The notes under the pieces: model-generated
Told to the model about the DNA's origin: nothing
Seen by the model: only the letters and a program-made list of their open reading frames with translations
Databases searched by the model: none
In this document: in pieces, positions 1 through 10,506 of the stretch
How the letters are laid out: each line of letters opens with the position of its first letter
How positions within the stretch are numbered: position 1 is the stretch's first letter
Translations under genes and position numbers: made by a program
Origin: Sepiola atlantica
Lineage: Eukaryota > Mollusca > Cephalopoda > Sepiida > Sepiolidae
DNA: 64,000 nucleotides
Assembly: GCA_963556195.1 (NCBI GenBank)
Contig: OY744519.1
Span: 109,674,032-109,738,031 of the forward strand
Direction of reading: 5' to 3'

Positions 1-1005
1 TATTTATACTGTAACTATAACTAGTAGAGCCATCAATTATGCCATTTTGTCAAATGCTTTAGAAAAAAAAAGAATATAATTTAAGATGCTAATTTTCAAC
101 ATTAATGTGATGCTACCGACAAACTATCTTCTATATTAAAATTCTGCTTGTTCCTTCCATAGTTAGTTAGCATGACTATAACACTGCGAATACACATGCA
201 AAGGGAGATAATTCATCCAAACTCATTTTACCAATTAACCGTCATTTTTCTCCCTTTGTAAATGATTTTATAACTGTCTCAACCTACAAAATATATTTTC
301 CCTTGTATTTAAATATTGTTAAAGTGTTCTGTACAGTGTCTACTTTCTAACAAATATTTCTTTTTTCTTCTTTAAACTACAAGAGTGATAATAACATTCT
401 CAGCCGTGAAGACGTAAATATAATGTTGTCTCTCATTGACAACAAATAAAGTGCCCAGACGATTCTTCATTAAAATTACATGTCAACTTGTTATAATTTT
501 TCTATGAATAAAAGACTCTGATTCCATTTTACATCCACTTTGTTTATTTTAATTCCATTCGTTTATTTTGTCTTAAAATAATCCTATATATATTCGGTGC
601 ATGTTGTCAGGAAATATTTATTTATTATGTTTTGGGATTTTTACAAAAATAACATAAGCCTACATACATAACTGATGAGAAGGAATACCTGTTTCAGGAT
701 GTGACCATAATACTCATAAGACACTCTTAGATCGCTTAATAAATGCAGTTGAAAATTGGACACAAAAAATACTTGAAAGCAATTCAAAACTGCTAGAGTG
801 AAAACTGTGCGAAAATAGAGCTTAGTTATGGGTTTGAAAAATTGTGGAATCTTAATGGGTCTTAGAATGATTGAAATTTATTCATGTTTCTGGAATCTGT
901 ACCATTTCATAATATTTGTCTGTATGTTAAATTTTATTAATCATATATGGAATTTCATTAATAATGGATTTGTGGATGCTTTAAATTAAATATTATTTGA
1001 CTAGT
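1..1005. other. AT-rich DNA without recognisable gene
   Basis: I see no coding frame with family similarity, no RNA gene and no clear repeat relationship in this stretch. It is strongly AT-rich with short poly(A/T) runs. Confidence 0.6.
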
Positions 1006-1007
1006 AT

Positions 1008-1480
1008 TACAACGAACTAGTGAGATCTGTGGAAATTCCACAGTTGTATTCTTCATCTGTTGCATATTACTGCCATACTAAAAAATATTTCCATTCTATC
1101 AACATCTGGTGCGAACGTAGACCCTACAATGTTATTACACCACCTTTGTTCAAACTGAAACATACTTATCTAAGTACTCTGGTTAATGTAGTTTCAGAAT
1201 ATATCTAGTTATGGGGGGTCTATTTTCGAAACCTTTGTCGGAGTTTGTGAGATATTTCAATTCTATGGATGTCTGGTACAAACGAAGACCCAACAATATT
1301 ATTTACAGAACAGCTACTAAGAAAGAAGGTCAGGAAAGTTTATTTTAGTTCAAGTTTTATGAAATTACTTTATTTACATTGCATCTTCGGCGATCAGGCG
1401 ATCCCATCTTTTAAAAAAGAGGTGGAGGTTGATAACATATGTATGAACATGAAATTGCCTTAATATATTATTCTATAGAT
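1008..1480 (+). repeat. Dispersed repeat, GTGGAAATTCCA family, copy 1
   Basis: Begins near ACTAGTGAGATCTGTGGAAA and ends with a module reading GTTGATAACATATGTATGAA, then a TTAATATATTATT end. A second copy lies at 50390-50945 with the same order of landmarks (GTGGAAATTCCAGAG, GGCGATCAG, GGTGATAACGTACGTACGAA). The small reading frames across it are not conserved between the copies. The class is unknown; a non-autonomous element is likely. Confidence 0.5.
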
Positions 1481-1485
1481 GTTAC

Positions 1486-1542
1486 CAGTCCATTTGGTAT
1501 AATGGTTAGAGTGGAAACCAGGGTTCAATCCTCGGTGTAGTC
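1486..1542 (+). pseudogene. tRNA-like fragment (tRNA pseudogene or SINE head)
   Basis: It shows a D-arm/A-box-like GGTATAATGGTTAGAGTGG followed by a T-arm/B-box-like GGGTTCAATCC. The distance between the boxes is too short for a full anticodon arm, so this is not a functional tRNA. The arm sequence resembles Glu/Asp-type tRNAs. It is best read as an internally deleted tRNA pseudogene or the promoter part of a tRNA-derived SINE. Confidence 0.5.
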
Positions 1543-2360
1543 ATACCAAAGACTCAAATAATGATACTTGATGCCTATTTGCTAAACATGCAGAATTATA
1601 AGGTGAGGATCAAGGGTAAGTGGCGCAATCCAGGGAAAGGAGTGGTACCTTTTCCTACATCTCGGTGTAATAGCCAATGCCTCTTGGGTAAAGTATATCT
1701 CGAATTTGGCATTTTAAAAGAAAAGTCTGACGATCGCCGGTTTAGTCTGTTATTGCTGGCTAAAGAGACAATTCTTTTAAAAGGATTAAAAACTGCTGGG
1801 TGGTTGCCAAACTTTTCTTTGAAAGTGCCAAATTAGAGATATATTTAAGCTTTTCAGTCCAAAATTGACAAAAATTTATTGTTTCATAAAGGCTTGATCA
1901 GAGAAGAATGTTCGATTTCTAACTGAAAGATATATCCATTGATTTTTTAAAAGATTTTTATTTTTGTGATGTGTTATATGATGCAATTAATGGTTGGATG
2001 TATTTAAGGCTTGCATCTTTCTCATCACTTCCCCCACCCTCCCCATCTCTCACTTTCTTTATCCTTTCAATGTGTCAGATTACACGGTTAAGTCATTCAT
2101 TTATAAATAACTATCTTCATTGTGGGATTCTATATCAGTTTATTTAAAAACCTGTCATTATATCTCTAATTCACTGCGAGTGTGTTCTTGTATGTGTGAC
2201 TGTCAACTTTAAATCTGGTTTTCTTGATGTATGAAAGTGTAACATGGTAGGGGAAGACACACAAGATAAATTCAGATGACTGTTTTCAAGTACAAAAATG
2301 AAAAATAGAAATTCTAAAATATTATGATGTTGAAAATAAAATTGTGACAGATAATGTTAG
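1543..2360. other. No recognisable gene
   Basis: A 91-codon open frame at 1561-1836 shows no motif I recognise and has no neighbouring exon signal I can defend. The rest is AT-rich with a C-rich patch near 2030-2050. Confidence 0.5.
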
Positions 2361-2367
2361 AAATAAC

Positions 2368-2397
2368 GGTTAGGGTTAGGGTTAGGGTTAGGGTTAG
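2368..2397 (+). repeat. Interstitial telomere-like repeat, (GGTTAG)5
   Basis: Five perfect tandem copies of GGTTAG, the common metazoan telomere unit, lie inside AT-rich DNA. Unique-looking sequence on both sides makes this an interstitial tract rather than a chromosome end. Confidence 0.9.
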
Positions 2398-2845
2398 AAG
2401 GTAAACTAAATAACAATACATATTTGGAATAATTAAAAGTGAAATCGGAATTGGATTAAACATTAATACATCGTTTAAACGTAACTGACACTGGAATAAT
2501 TATTTATTAAAAAATAATCCATAGCAAACAAAATAAACACCACATATTCATATAAGCAGGTAAGGAGATAAATGGAGGGATAGACTAATAATGGCAGCCA
2601 GAGAGACAGTTCCTTGTTGCATTTTAGGCGGGAAAACGACTCCTCCCCCCACACACATGCTTTTGGGCTAGCAGTGACATCCAGTTCTACATACGTACAC
2701 ATACCCATACATGCACATAGCAGGTTAAATGTTTCACTTGTAGAATATTTTATCACAAATGACCACTGAGTATATAACTTTTTTTAATTGTGTGTCTTGT
2801 GAGTTCTACTGTTAACTCTCACACAGAAGCTACTATGACGACTGT

Positions 2846-2938
2846 ATGATGATGACGACGATGACGACTTGATGATGATGATGATGATGAAGAAGAACAA
2901 GAACAAGAACAACAGCAGCAACAGCAGAAACAGCAGTA
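2846..2938 (+). repeat. Compound trinucleotide tract (GAT, GAA/GAACAA, CAG)
   Basis: A run of GAT/GAC triplets passes into AAGAAC and then CAGCAA units. It is simple sequence with no coding meaning that I can support. Confidence 0.85.
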
Positions 2939-3142
2939 GCTGAACTTGTGAAAACTCCCTTCAGATATAAGGTGTGTTCATCCCTCATCCCTTTTCGGAG
3001 AGGCACATAACCCTATAAACACATGTCCATAAGTTTACAAAATATATGAGATATAAAAAGATTAAAAGAGATGGCGATAAGGCATGAGGCTAACAAGAGA
3101 GGCCCAGAGAGATAGGGAGAGGGAGAGAGGGAGGGAGAGAGA

Positions 3143-3264
3143 GGACCTTGGGTTTACTTTTGGCTGCCTCGTAACTCTTGCTTTCCCCTATTTTGTCCTT
3201 TCATCCTCACATACCATGAGCGATGTTTCTGACAAAGGGGGAAGAATTGCTGTTTTCTGGGCCG
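3143..3264 (+). repeat. Dispersed repeat copy (partner at 32248-32367)
   Basis: About 120 bases starting GGACCTTGGGTTTACTTT and ending near GCTGTTTTCTGG match 32248-32367 in the same orientation at high similarity. Landmarks in both are TATTTTGTCCTTT and TTTCTGACAAAGGGGGAAGA. No terminal structure or coding content is recognised. Confidence 0.8.
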
Positions 3265-3809
3265 GCTGTTGTTTTGAGTAAGTGGTTAGTGGAGATTGCC
3301 AATCCTTTCATAGTATTCATCATCATTTAACTGTCAATCTATCCATCTTGTAGGAGGAGATATTGATTGTAACAGAGTTACCTCTCGTGTTTTTGTCACC
3401 TTATGATAAAAAAAACTCAGCAATGAGAACTCAGCAACGAGATAGGAGATAAGCTCCTAAAATAACCTCGAAATGTTGTCTAGGTTACACAATGAATCGG
3501 TACAAGTATAATAACCGTGAAAAAATGTAAAAGCTATGTCATATTTTTATTCCTATAAAAATAAATAAGTTTGTTAACTTATAAAAAAAAATCAAGTAGT
3601 TGCTACTTTCATTTCTGAGGAGGAAATAGAGAAATGACTAGTGAATCTATTTATGTGAACAGGTAAACCACCTGGCCTTCCCCTTACTACATCGCTATAC
3701 AGGAATATCTCTATCCTCGAGTGGGTTTTGAGTCTTGATACATGCTGACTTATTAGTAAAAAAAAATAATGCCACCTTCTGCACAGTTAAATTGGATATT
3801 ATGTTTACA

Positions 3810-4175
3810 GATGCTCCAACTGTATGGGAAGAATGGTTGGAGATAATGGAAATGTACTTCAACAGAATGAAAATAAATAAGACGTAAACAAAAATCGGTA
3901 ATTCTGATCTATCAAGGTGGATTAGTGCTTAGGAACATCAAGAAAATGTCAGATAGCTGCAGCAAAACGAATGAGGAAAGCCTTACACTTTTTAATGATT
4001 ATCTGGCATTAAAAAAAAAACATATTAGATGAGAGGCACGAGTGCTAATCTAGAATACAAGAACAGCAAGAAACTATAGTGGTATACATTGCTGACGTGA
4101 TAAAGCTTGTAGGCATGTCCAAATCGAACAAAGACACAGAGAACAAACTATTGAAAGGTGTTCATCCTCCTCTAT
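3810..4175 (+). pseudogene. LTR-retrotransposon gag-like fragment
   Basis: Read on the plus strand, the region gives WEEWLEIMEMYFNRMKINKT, and after frame changes a stretch resembling a gag capsid region: LTLFNDYLALKKKHILDER, then EQQETIVVYIADVIKLV. The order (W..W...ME.YF, then a short helical block ending ..Y...L..L) resembles Gypsy-type gag proteins. Stops and at least two frame changes interrupt it, and neither pol nor an LTR is visible nearby. It is called a decayed gag remnant from residue pattern alone, so confidence is moderate. Confidence 0.45.
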
Positions 4176-4365
4176 GAAGAGCAGATCAACCGTTCTCTAT
4201 ACCATAGGTGTGATAAGGTGTGAAAGTCTATATTTTCTGCGCTTTCAATTGGCTGAAATAACATTTCTGTATTAATATTCTTATCCAATCAAAAGATGAT
4301 ATTTTTACAACAAATATTCGTTTACTGCTGCTGATTGAGCAAGCTTCACAGAAGTGCTACACAAC

Positions 4366-4680
4366 GTGTGTCTGAAAAGTAACGGAACTTGGGTCACAAA
4401 CAATTTATTTCAATTCCAAACAATAGACTACATGGTCCCCCATTAAAAAGTAACTCCTCTCGTGTTTAACACATTCGCATCTTTCTCTGCCATGTGTCGA
4501 TGCATTGCTGCTGGAAGAAGAATTATTCTGAAATGCCCTTCAGCTTTGTCATTACGACCCTACTGATGATATCCAAGTCTTCAAAGCTGGTCCTATTGAT
4601 GATCTCCTTAAGTTTAGAGAAAAGAAAAAAGTGAAACAGAGCAAGATCAGGACGCTTCAATAAAGTGATGCCCTTTTTAT
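4366..4680 (-). pseudogene. Mariner-like transposase C-terminal remnant
   Basis: The minus strand reads RPDLALFHFFLFSKLKEI, followed by a helical block containing SFEDLDIISRVVMTKLKGIS and then CIDTWQRKMRMC. This is the order of the mariner C-terminus, where the third catalytic aspartate lies in a P-D-L-A-P-x-D-F-F-L-F motif. Here the proline and the following catalytic D are replaced (ALFHFF), and stops follow, so it is inactive. The outer edge at about 4373 carries GTCTGAAAAGTAACGGAAC, which resembles a mariner terminal sequence. The N-terminal part is absent here. Confidence 0.7.
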
Positions 4681-4789
4681 TTGTTGCTCATTCTTTGCTC
4701 TGTGCTCATAGCTGAACGACCCCAATTAGTAAAAGTGTAAAGAAACGCATATAAAAAAATGTAATTGTTGCAGAAACCTACGATTAGAG

Positions 4790-4885
4790 TTAGATGCTCC
4801 CAAAATATCATGTTAGGTGATAACACAATACACTCATCTCTCTTCATCACACTCAGTCTCATTATTTTTCAGGCTAACCCCATTG
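4790..4885 (+). repeat. Dispersed repeat related to 63391-63490 and 63746-63866
   Basis: The string of landmarks TGCTCCCAAAATATCATGTT, GGTGATAACACAATA, CTCATCTCTCTTCATC and CATTATTTTTCAGGCT matches two repeats near the right end of the window. Its position beside a mariner remnant suggests, without proof, a non-autonomous mariner-type end. Confidence 0.45.
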
Positions 4886-5227
4886 TATAGAGTTCATATT
4901 CACCGAGAGCTAAGAGTTAAGATATCTTGAGGATTTTCTTGGAACTGGTAACTTGAAGATGTTCTTTGACAATATTTCAATTGTTTCAGATACTATTTCT
5001 ATCTCGGTTGGTTGGCCATATAGCCAAAAGGATATCGGTGTTGGTTAAGAGTATTCTAAAGTTAATGCTACCTAAGGTGTGTGTTCAATTCTAGATGAAG
5101 GAACTTAATGCAAAAAATTAATTAAATAATACTAAATATATAAAAGGACATGAAACATGGAATAAGAACTCACCGAATTAATTAACAGGTTTAGTTCAAA
5201 ATTCCTCAAAAGTTACTGATCACGACA

Positions 5228-5290
5228 AAAGGTACTTGAAGAAGTCCAGAGAGTATAACGGTCGAAACGGTGTGAAAATGACAGCAACCA
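5228..5290 (+). ncRNA. Degenerate hammerhead-like motif (family A)
   Basis: TTGAAGA, then a long spacer beginning AGTCC and ending GGTC, then GAAACGGTGTG. It aligns with better-preserved copies at 26640-26710, 33330-33380 (minus) and 62985-63035 (minus). The first core base is T instead of C, so activity is unlikely. It sits about 100 bases before a minisatellite-bearing repeat. Confidence 0.35.
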
Positions 5291-5377
5291 AAATGAGGAA
5301 AACAGTATAGAATATACAATGTTCTGTTTTTGAGGAAGGAGACAACAACACTTTTAATTTAAACCATACTTTATCTA

Positions 5378-5755
5378 TTACTAATGGAGATTTGGTATCT
5401 GGCTGTCTGATACCAAAAATATACTATTCTATTATATTTCATGTACTATTCTATTATATTTCAATTCTCTATTAAGGAGGGTGGGATTAGTATCTGTTCT
5501 ATTATCATGATACTATCCTCCCATACATTACTTCCTCCTTTTTTCTGGGGGAGGGTAGTGTAGTATCTGTCTGGTCTGTAGTTATGAGACTATCTCAGGC
5601 ATTACTTCCTCCGTTCGGGGTGTAGTACAGTATCTGTTCTTTGATTATGAGACCATCATCTCAGGCATTACCGTCACCTTTTTTTGGGGTGGGGGGGACT
5701 ATGACATACTAGCAAAAAATAAACGACCTCTGGTCATATATTTTTGTTAGCCGAT
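5378..5755 (+). repeat. Minisatellite-bearing dispersed element, copy a
   Basis: It starts with a module TTACTAATGGAGATTTGGTA/TCTG, continues with degenerate 60-75-bp units containing TAGTATCTGTTCT and CAGGCATTACTTCCTCC, and ends in a palindrome at about 5710-5755 (CTAGCAAAAAATA ... TATTTTTGTTAG). Other copies are at 17602-17840, 31700-32165 (minus), 38840-39205 (minus), 52085-52790 (minus) and 57383-57915. No protein is encoded. Confidence 0.75.
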
Positions 5756-5810
5756 TAATTACTGAATATCTATTTCTTGAAACAACCAAGTTGTTTCTAG
5801 ACTAAGGGAT

Positions 5811-6500
5811 GTGGTTTATGCGCAAAGAATGGTTGGATCATTCTACCACTCCATAAAGTACCTGACTTCTAATGCAATCCTTTACCTATCTAAGAGTCAG
5901 CTACTTCCTAAGATGGAGTACTGCTGCCACATCTGGGAAGGTGGCGCTCAGATCACTTTTTCTTGCCTTGATAGAGTTCAAACCCGACTTTGCAATCTGC
6001 TGGAGATGATGCCTTCTGTTCTCTACAAAGAGACGTTGTTTGTTTTTCTCTACTCTACCGTTATTTTCATGAAAGGTGCTCGACTAAACTTCAATCTTTG
6101 GTTCCTTTTGTAAGACATTCACAGCAAGAACTCGCCTTGCGACCACAACTGCAAAGATATTTTCTTTCTGCCTATACATGCCTAAAGTCAAGAGGAATTT
6201 CCAGGAACAGATTTTCTTTTCAAGAACTTCCCATCTGCCGAATACGTTAACATATGACTGCTTCCTGCATGCTACAACATGGTCGTTTTGAAATCCAATG
6301 TCAACAAATACTTGTCATAAACCGTCCTCACAATTAATTAAATATTGTTCATTGATTCATCATTTTCAATCTTCTCATAATATTCTTCATCGTTCAACTT
6401 ACAATCTATTCATTTCATTAACCCTTATCCTTGAGTGGATTTTTTCCTTGATAAGTGGTGACTCATTAATAAATGTAAAAAATCTGTGTTCACTACCAAG
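5811..6500 (+). pseudogene. Non-LTR retrotransposon 3' end (RTE/jockey-like C-terminus and tail)
   Basis: The frame at 5811-6113 reads SKSQLLPKMEYCCHIWEGGA, the conserved 'RP.LEY...VW' block downstream of LINE reverse transcriptases. A second frame (to 6250) reads RGISRNRFSFQELPICRIR, equivalent to the 'SF.PRTA.LWN.LP' end. A non-coding tail with TTGAGTGGATTTTTTCCTTG and GTGGTGACTCATTAATAAA follows. The frame changes near 6110. The same tail recurs at 9440-9660 (minus) and 61715-61985, which supports a LINE 3' UTR. The RT catalytic domain is missing, typical of 5' truncation. Confidence 0.75.
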
Positions 6501-6549
6501 ACTTAACATTACAGGTTTATTCAGTAAGATTTTTTCAGTAACTTAAATC

Positions 6550-7390
6550 CAACTTAAAATTTTACCCTATGATACATGATAGAGCTGACCAATCAGCTCT
6601 CTACTTCCCATCTGGAGCCAATGTCATTATCTGTCAATCATACCTATTAAACCACTGCACCAGGAAAATTATATTTACACTTAACCTTAAAAGCATATTA
6701 CTATTAGATAATATTGAACATTAGTACATTAAAAAAGCACTACAGAAGTTTGGCAAGATCGTTTGATGCGCATGAGTTTTGTTAATAGTTCTATGTCTAA
6801 GTTGTGAATTTAGACCCGCAAACCGCTGATATTGAGCTGCTGGTCTGAACTGGGTAAGCATATTTTGGAATATCTTGGTCACAGGAACAAAAAGGATGAG
6901 TTTGTGAGATGAAAGGAATGACTGAAACATGAAGTAAACAAGCCATTTTTGTCTTAAAAAATATACACTTTTATTATATCATTCCATCTGTTGAATCCTT
7001 TTATCAACCAACTGCTTGCTTCATTATTCTTGTGTATGTTGGCGTCGGCTGTCAGCTACAAACTGACTTGTTACTAAAATATTCCACTCCTATTCTATCC
7101 CCCCCCCCTGACACACAGCCACAAGCTGAGTGTTTAACTTTTTAAAGTTTGTATAGCAAGCCGTTGTCAACTCTTACCCCCCCCCCCCCATGCAGGTGGC
7201 TAACTTCTTTGACCTCTGTGTACTCTGCAACTTCTTGGTTATTTCAAAACAGGACCGGAGGTTTTGACTGACAGCCGTTACTAAGATTAACCTGTAATTG
7301 ATACTGGGAACAATATTTGGGCAATATTTTAATATCGCTCATTTAAAAAAAAGGTTGCAAATTTAATTAATTATTCAAACACGTTGTGTC
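6550..7390. other. No recognisable gene; two poly(C) runs
   Basis: There is no coding similarity. Poly(C) runs occur near 7100-7110 and 7178-7190. Confidence 0.5.
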
Positions 7391-7620
7391 ACAAAAGTAC
7401 TTTAAAGTAGAAAACATACTTGTGAGATACAAAACTGCATCCAATGGTGAATCTCGACTTTCCGCAACATGCACACTGTAGCTAGGTAATGAGACAAGCT
7501 ATCTATCAGTCTGTCTGTCTTTCTCTCTCTTTTGCTCGTGTACACAAGTAATCCGCCTCTCTGTTTTTTTCTTAGTAATAGATAATAATAGCATAGTTTC
7601 CGCTTCACATATAGAAGTAA

Positions 7621-7975
7621 TAATTTAGTTTCGGTCTCAGACTGACAGATACCAAATCTTCATTAGTAATTGATAGTAATAGTATAGTTTTGGCTTCAGA
7701 TCTAGAAGTACTAATACAGTTTCGGTTTCAGATATAGAAGTAACAATATAGTTTCGAGTTCAGACTAGCAGATACCAAATCTCTATTAGTAATATGTAGT
7801 AACAGTATAGTTTCAGCTTCAGACTGGCATATACCAAATCTCCATTAGTAATATGTAGTAACAATATAGTTTCGGCTTCAGACTGGCAGATACCAAATCT
7901 CCATTAGTAATATGTAGTAACAATATAGTTTCGGCTTCAGACTGGCAGATACCAAATCTCCATTAGTAATAGATT
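7621..7975 (-). repeat. 59-bp tandem array
   Basis: Period 59 is read from AATATGTAGTA recurring at 7791, 7850 and 7909. Each unit holds TAGTTTCGGCTTCAGACTGG and GATACCAAATCTCCATTAGT. The last two units are almost identical and those toward 7621 are more diverged. In reverse complement the unit is the start module of the minisatellite-bearing element seen at 5378, 17602 and 57383, here amplified by itself. Confidence 0.9.
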
Positions 7976-8249
7976 TCCCTTAGAAACTGTCTCTTTCATC
8001 TGATCATCATCAGTCAAGCAAATTTTCGTTTGAAACCTGAAAAATATAAAAACGTTATTGAAATATAAAAGAAAATCTCATTAAATTGAGTCTTTGAAAA
8101 AAAAAAATAATTGAAGAAGTCACATTGTGCGTTTATAACAAAAAAGATAATGTACATAATAACGTTAATCGAGAAAAAAATGTTCTTAAATAGAAGAATA
8201 TCTAAAAAAAAAGTGTTTCATTAATTGTAGCGTGGAGAAATTATTTCTG

Positions 8250-8490
8250 TGGACACAAAGATGGCACGACATAAATCGATTTCTAAAACATTTGAAAAGT
8301 GAAAGAGTAGTGCTGATGGTTTTAAAACATTCATTAGTGTATGCAACAGCCCAACTATATAGGCGGGAAAATCTATTGGAAATTCCAGTTTTTTTCTTGT
8401 TTTAATAATTTATCTCCCCCCCCCCCCTCTCTCAAAATTGTAATTATTTCACAAAGAGAAAAGGACGCCTCTATTTCTCTTCCCATCATT
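8250..8490 (+). repeat. Dispersed repeat, pair with 10018-10225
   Basis: Landmarks ATAAATCGATTTCTAAAAC, GATGGTTTTAAAACATTCAT and TGTAATTATTTCACAAAGAG recur in the same order and orientation at 10018-10225. Both copies are followed by a C/T-rich stretch. No coding content or terminal structure is seen. Confidence 0.75.
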
Positions 8491-8946
8491 GCATTACCTT
8501 TTTACCAGCTTTGCCGCCTTTCATCTATCCATAGTATCACTTTCACTTAGGAATGTTGCAACCATTATGTGCCCTATCTGCAATAATGGTAACAACGGAA
8601 TCAAGCCGGTCAACAAAGTTGTACCATGCAGATTCAAACGAATTTACGTTTTTATCTCCCTTGAGCAATATTCTATGCCATACTAACTAAACAAAACGTG
8701 AGAAAAGAAAGGTCTATATCGTTGTTGATTGCCAGATATTATTACACTGAAACTGAATTCATCAACGTTTATTTCCCTAAGGCTTATTTCTATATACCTT
8801 AATGACACACAATACATGCTAAAATATTCTTTAGTTCTGGGAATGAGTTATGTTTGAAAAAAAATCCATTTTAATTCCTCTAATTAGCCGGAAATTTTAA
8901 TTAACTGAACAAATCACTTCTCTCTCACTATGTATATCTCTTGCCC

Positions 8947-8969
8947 CCTCTCTCTCTCTCTCTCTCTCT
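8947..8969 (+). repeat. (CT)n microsatellite
   Basis: A perfect CT run between AT-rich flanks. Confidence 0.95.
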
Positions 8970-9169
8970 GTCGATTCAACCACTCTTTAATAGATTTTCA
9001 TGTCTCTGTGAGCATTTATAGAAAGAGTGACTCTCCCTTTCAGCTAATTTACATAGTGTATTCGTACACACCGTAAACACATATGTGAATAAGATAATAA
9101 AATAATAGGACTCTTTAGTTCTATATAGTCGATAAAAGATAATATCGAAGTAAATAGACTTATTATTTT

Positions 9170-9430
9170 TAGTTATGCAAGAAGAAGTTCTTAACAGTCC
9201 TTTCAGATGTTGGTTCAGGGTTCCTCTCCATCTTGAGCGGTCATCTGCAACGCTCTCCCAGTTCCCAATGTTGATGTCCATTGCCTTCTTGTCGCGCCTC
9301 ACAACATCTTTATCTCGAAATTGTGAGCAGCCAGTGGAGCTCTCCATAAAGGATGTCCTTTGGAATGCGTCCATCGTCCATATAAAATAGGTGAACGTTG
9401 ATGTCGTTTGGCAGAATCTGATGGAGGGGG
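9170..9430 (-). pseudogene. LINE C-terminal remnant
   Basis: The minus strand encodes RRDKKAMDINIGNWESVADD followed by RSRWRGTLNQHLK inside a 169-codon open frame. The pattern 'DLKA..I....WE..A.DR..WR' is the C-terminal tail common to one group of animal LINE polyproteins. Preceding residues FTYFIWTMDAFQRTSFMESS correspond to the 'GH..RMDD.R.P...LYGEL' block but are diverged. Upstream RT motifs are absent. Confidence 0.65.
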
Positions 9431-9439
9431 AGAATAAGT

Positions 9440-10050
9440 AAAAGTCATGTTTTTTACTAAATGAGTCACCACTTATCAAGGTCAAAAGCCACTCGGGGAT
9501 AAGGGTTAATGAGATGGAATGATTGTCAATTTAATGATGAAGAACCTTATGAGAGAACTGAGAATGATTGCTGGGATGGACCAAGTTCGAATACTTGTAG
9601 GGACGGTTCATAACAGGACATTGGATTTGAAGACGACCATATTGTAATCTGCAGGGAAGAGATCTTGGATTTTATTCTTCATAGTGGCTGGACTGCATAG
9701 ATGAACTGATTGTGGAAATCCTGCTTGACGCTAGGTACACGGAGGAAGAAAGGAGAGATTTTTTTTTCATTGTGGTAGGAAGACGAGTTCTTGCTGTAAA
9801 TGTCTTACAAGGAGAAACCAGACATTGGAGTTCAGTCGACCACCTTCCATGAGAATAACGATAGAGTAGAGAGAGACTAGCAACGTATCTACTGTGAGAA
9901 AGGGGCGGTAAAGAACAGAAGAGATGATAAAAGTTAGTATTCCAAATATATTGAATAGTCTGCGATGGAAGCCATCAATCCAATCATGCACACACTCAAC
10001 ATTAAGAATAACTATTAAAACAAAGATGGCGGTGACATAAATCGATTCTA
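9440..10050 (-). pseudogene. Non-LTR retrotransposon 3' end, minus-strand copy
   Basis: The minus-strand frame ending at 9767 contains VLYRPFLTVDTLLVSLYSIV and GGRLNSNVWFLLVRHLQQEL, colinear with 5990-6130 on the plus strand. Downstream (9440-9660) the same 3' tail occurs, with AACATTGGATTTGA-like and CACTTATCAAGG landmarks in reverse complement. It ends at about 9445, beside the unrelated LINE remnant at 9170-9430. Confidence 0.65.
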
Positions 10051-10225
10051 AAACATTTAAAATAGAAAAGTGAATGAATAGTACTGATGGTTTTAAAACA
10101 TTCATCAGTGTATGCAACAATATAGGTTGAAATATTTATTGGTAATTTAAGGTTTTTGTTTTTTAACAATTCTCAAATTTGCAATTATTTCACAATAAAA
10201 CAGAAAGCCTCTCTCTTCCCTCTCC
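10018..10225 (+). repeat. Dispersed repeat, pair with 8250-8490
   Basis: Shares GATGGTTTTAAAACATTCAT, GCAATTATTTCACAA and a following CT-rich patch with 8250-8490. Confidence 0.75.
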
Positions 10226-10279
10226 TCTCACGTTTCCTTTCACCTCTCTTTTGAATTATACTTTATGTCTGTTTAATTT

Positions 10280-10506
10280 TCCTAACAGTTGAGGGGGCAG
10301 GGTCAGTTGACAGGGCAAGGCCAAGGAAAACATTGGGAGGAAGTGATAAGGATAGACTTGTGAGAAAGATGGATAAATAAAGAACTGGTCAGAGATAGGT
10401 TAAGTTGAAAGTCAATTTAGAAAAGCCATCCAACACATGCCAGCATATAAAACAGACGTTAAACTGATGATGATGATAATGATGATGATGATGATGATGA
10501 TGATGA
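10280..10506 (+). mobile_element. RTE-like LINE 3' tail ending in (GAT)n
   Basis: Plus strand: CAAGGCCAAGGAAAACATTG, GGTCAGAGATAGGTTAA, then AACACATGCCAGCATATAA and GACGTTAAACTGATGATGAT. The same order is seen at 33960-34125 and, in reverse, at 12730-12900 and 14260-14420. The (GAT)n tract (10465-10506) is the 3' end of this LINE family. It abuts a mariner transposase remnant on the opposite strand. Confidence 0.75.

Noticed and set aside
2368..2397. Chromosome end
   Set aside because: Only five units with ordinary sequence on both sides.
7621..7975. CRISPR-like array
   Set aside because: Whole 59-base units repeat without unique spacers, in eukaryotic DNA.
8976..9485. 169-codon minus-strand frame as a host gene
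   Set aside because: The recognisable part is a LINE C-terminal pattern, and its ends run into another LINE tail.
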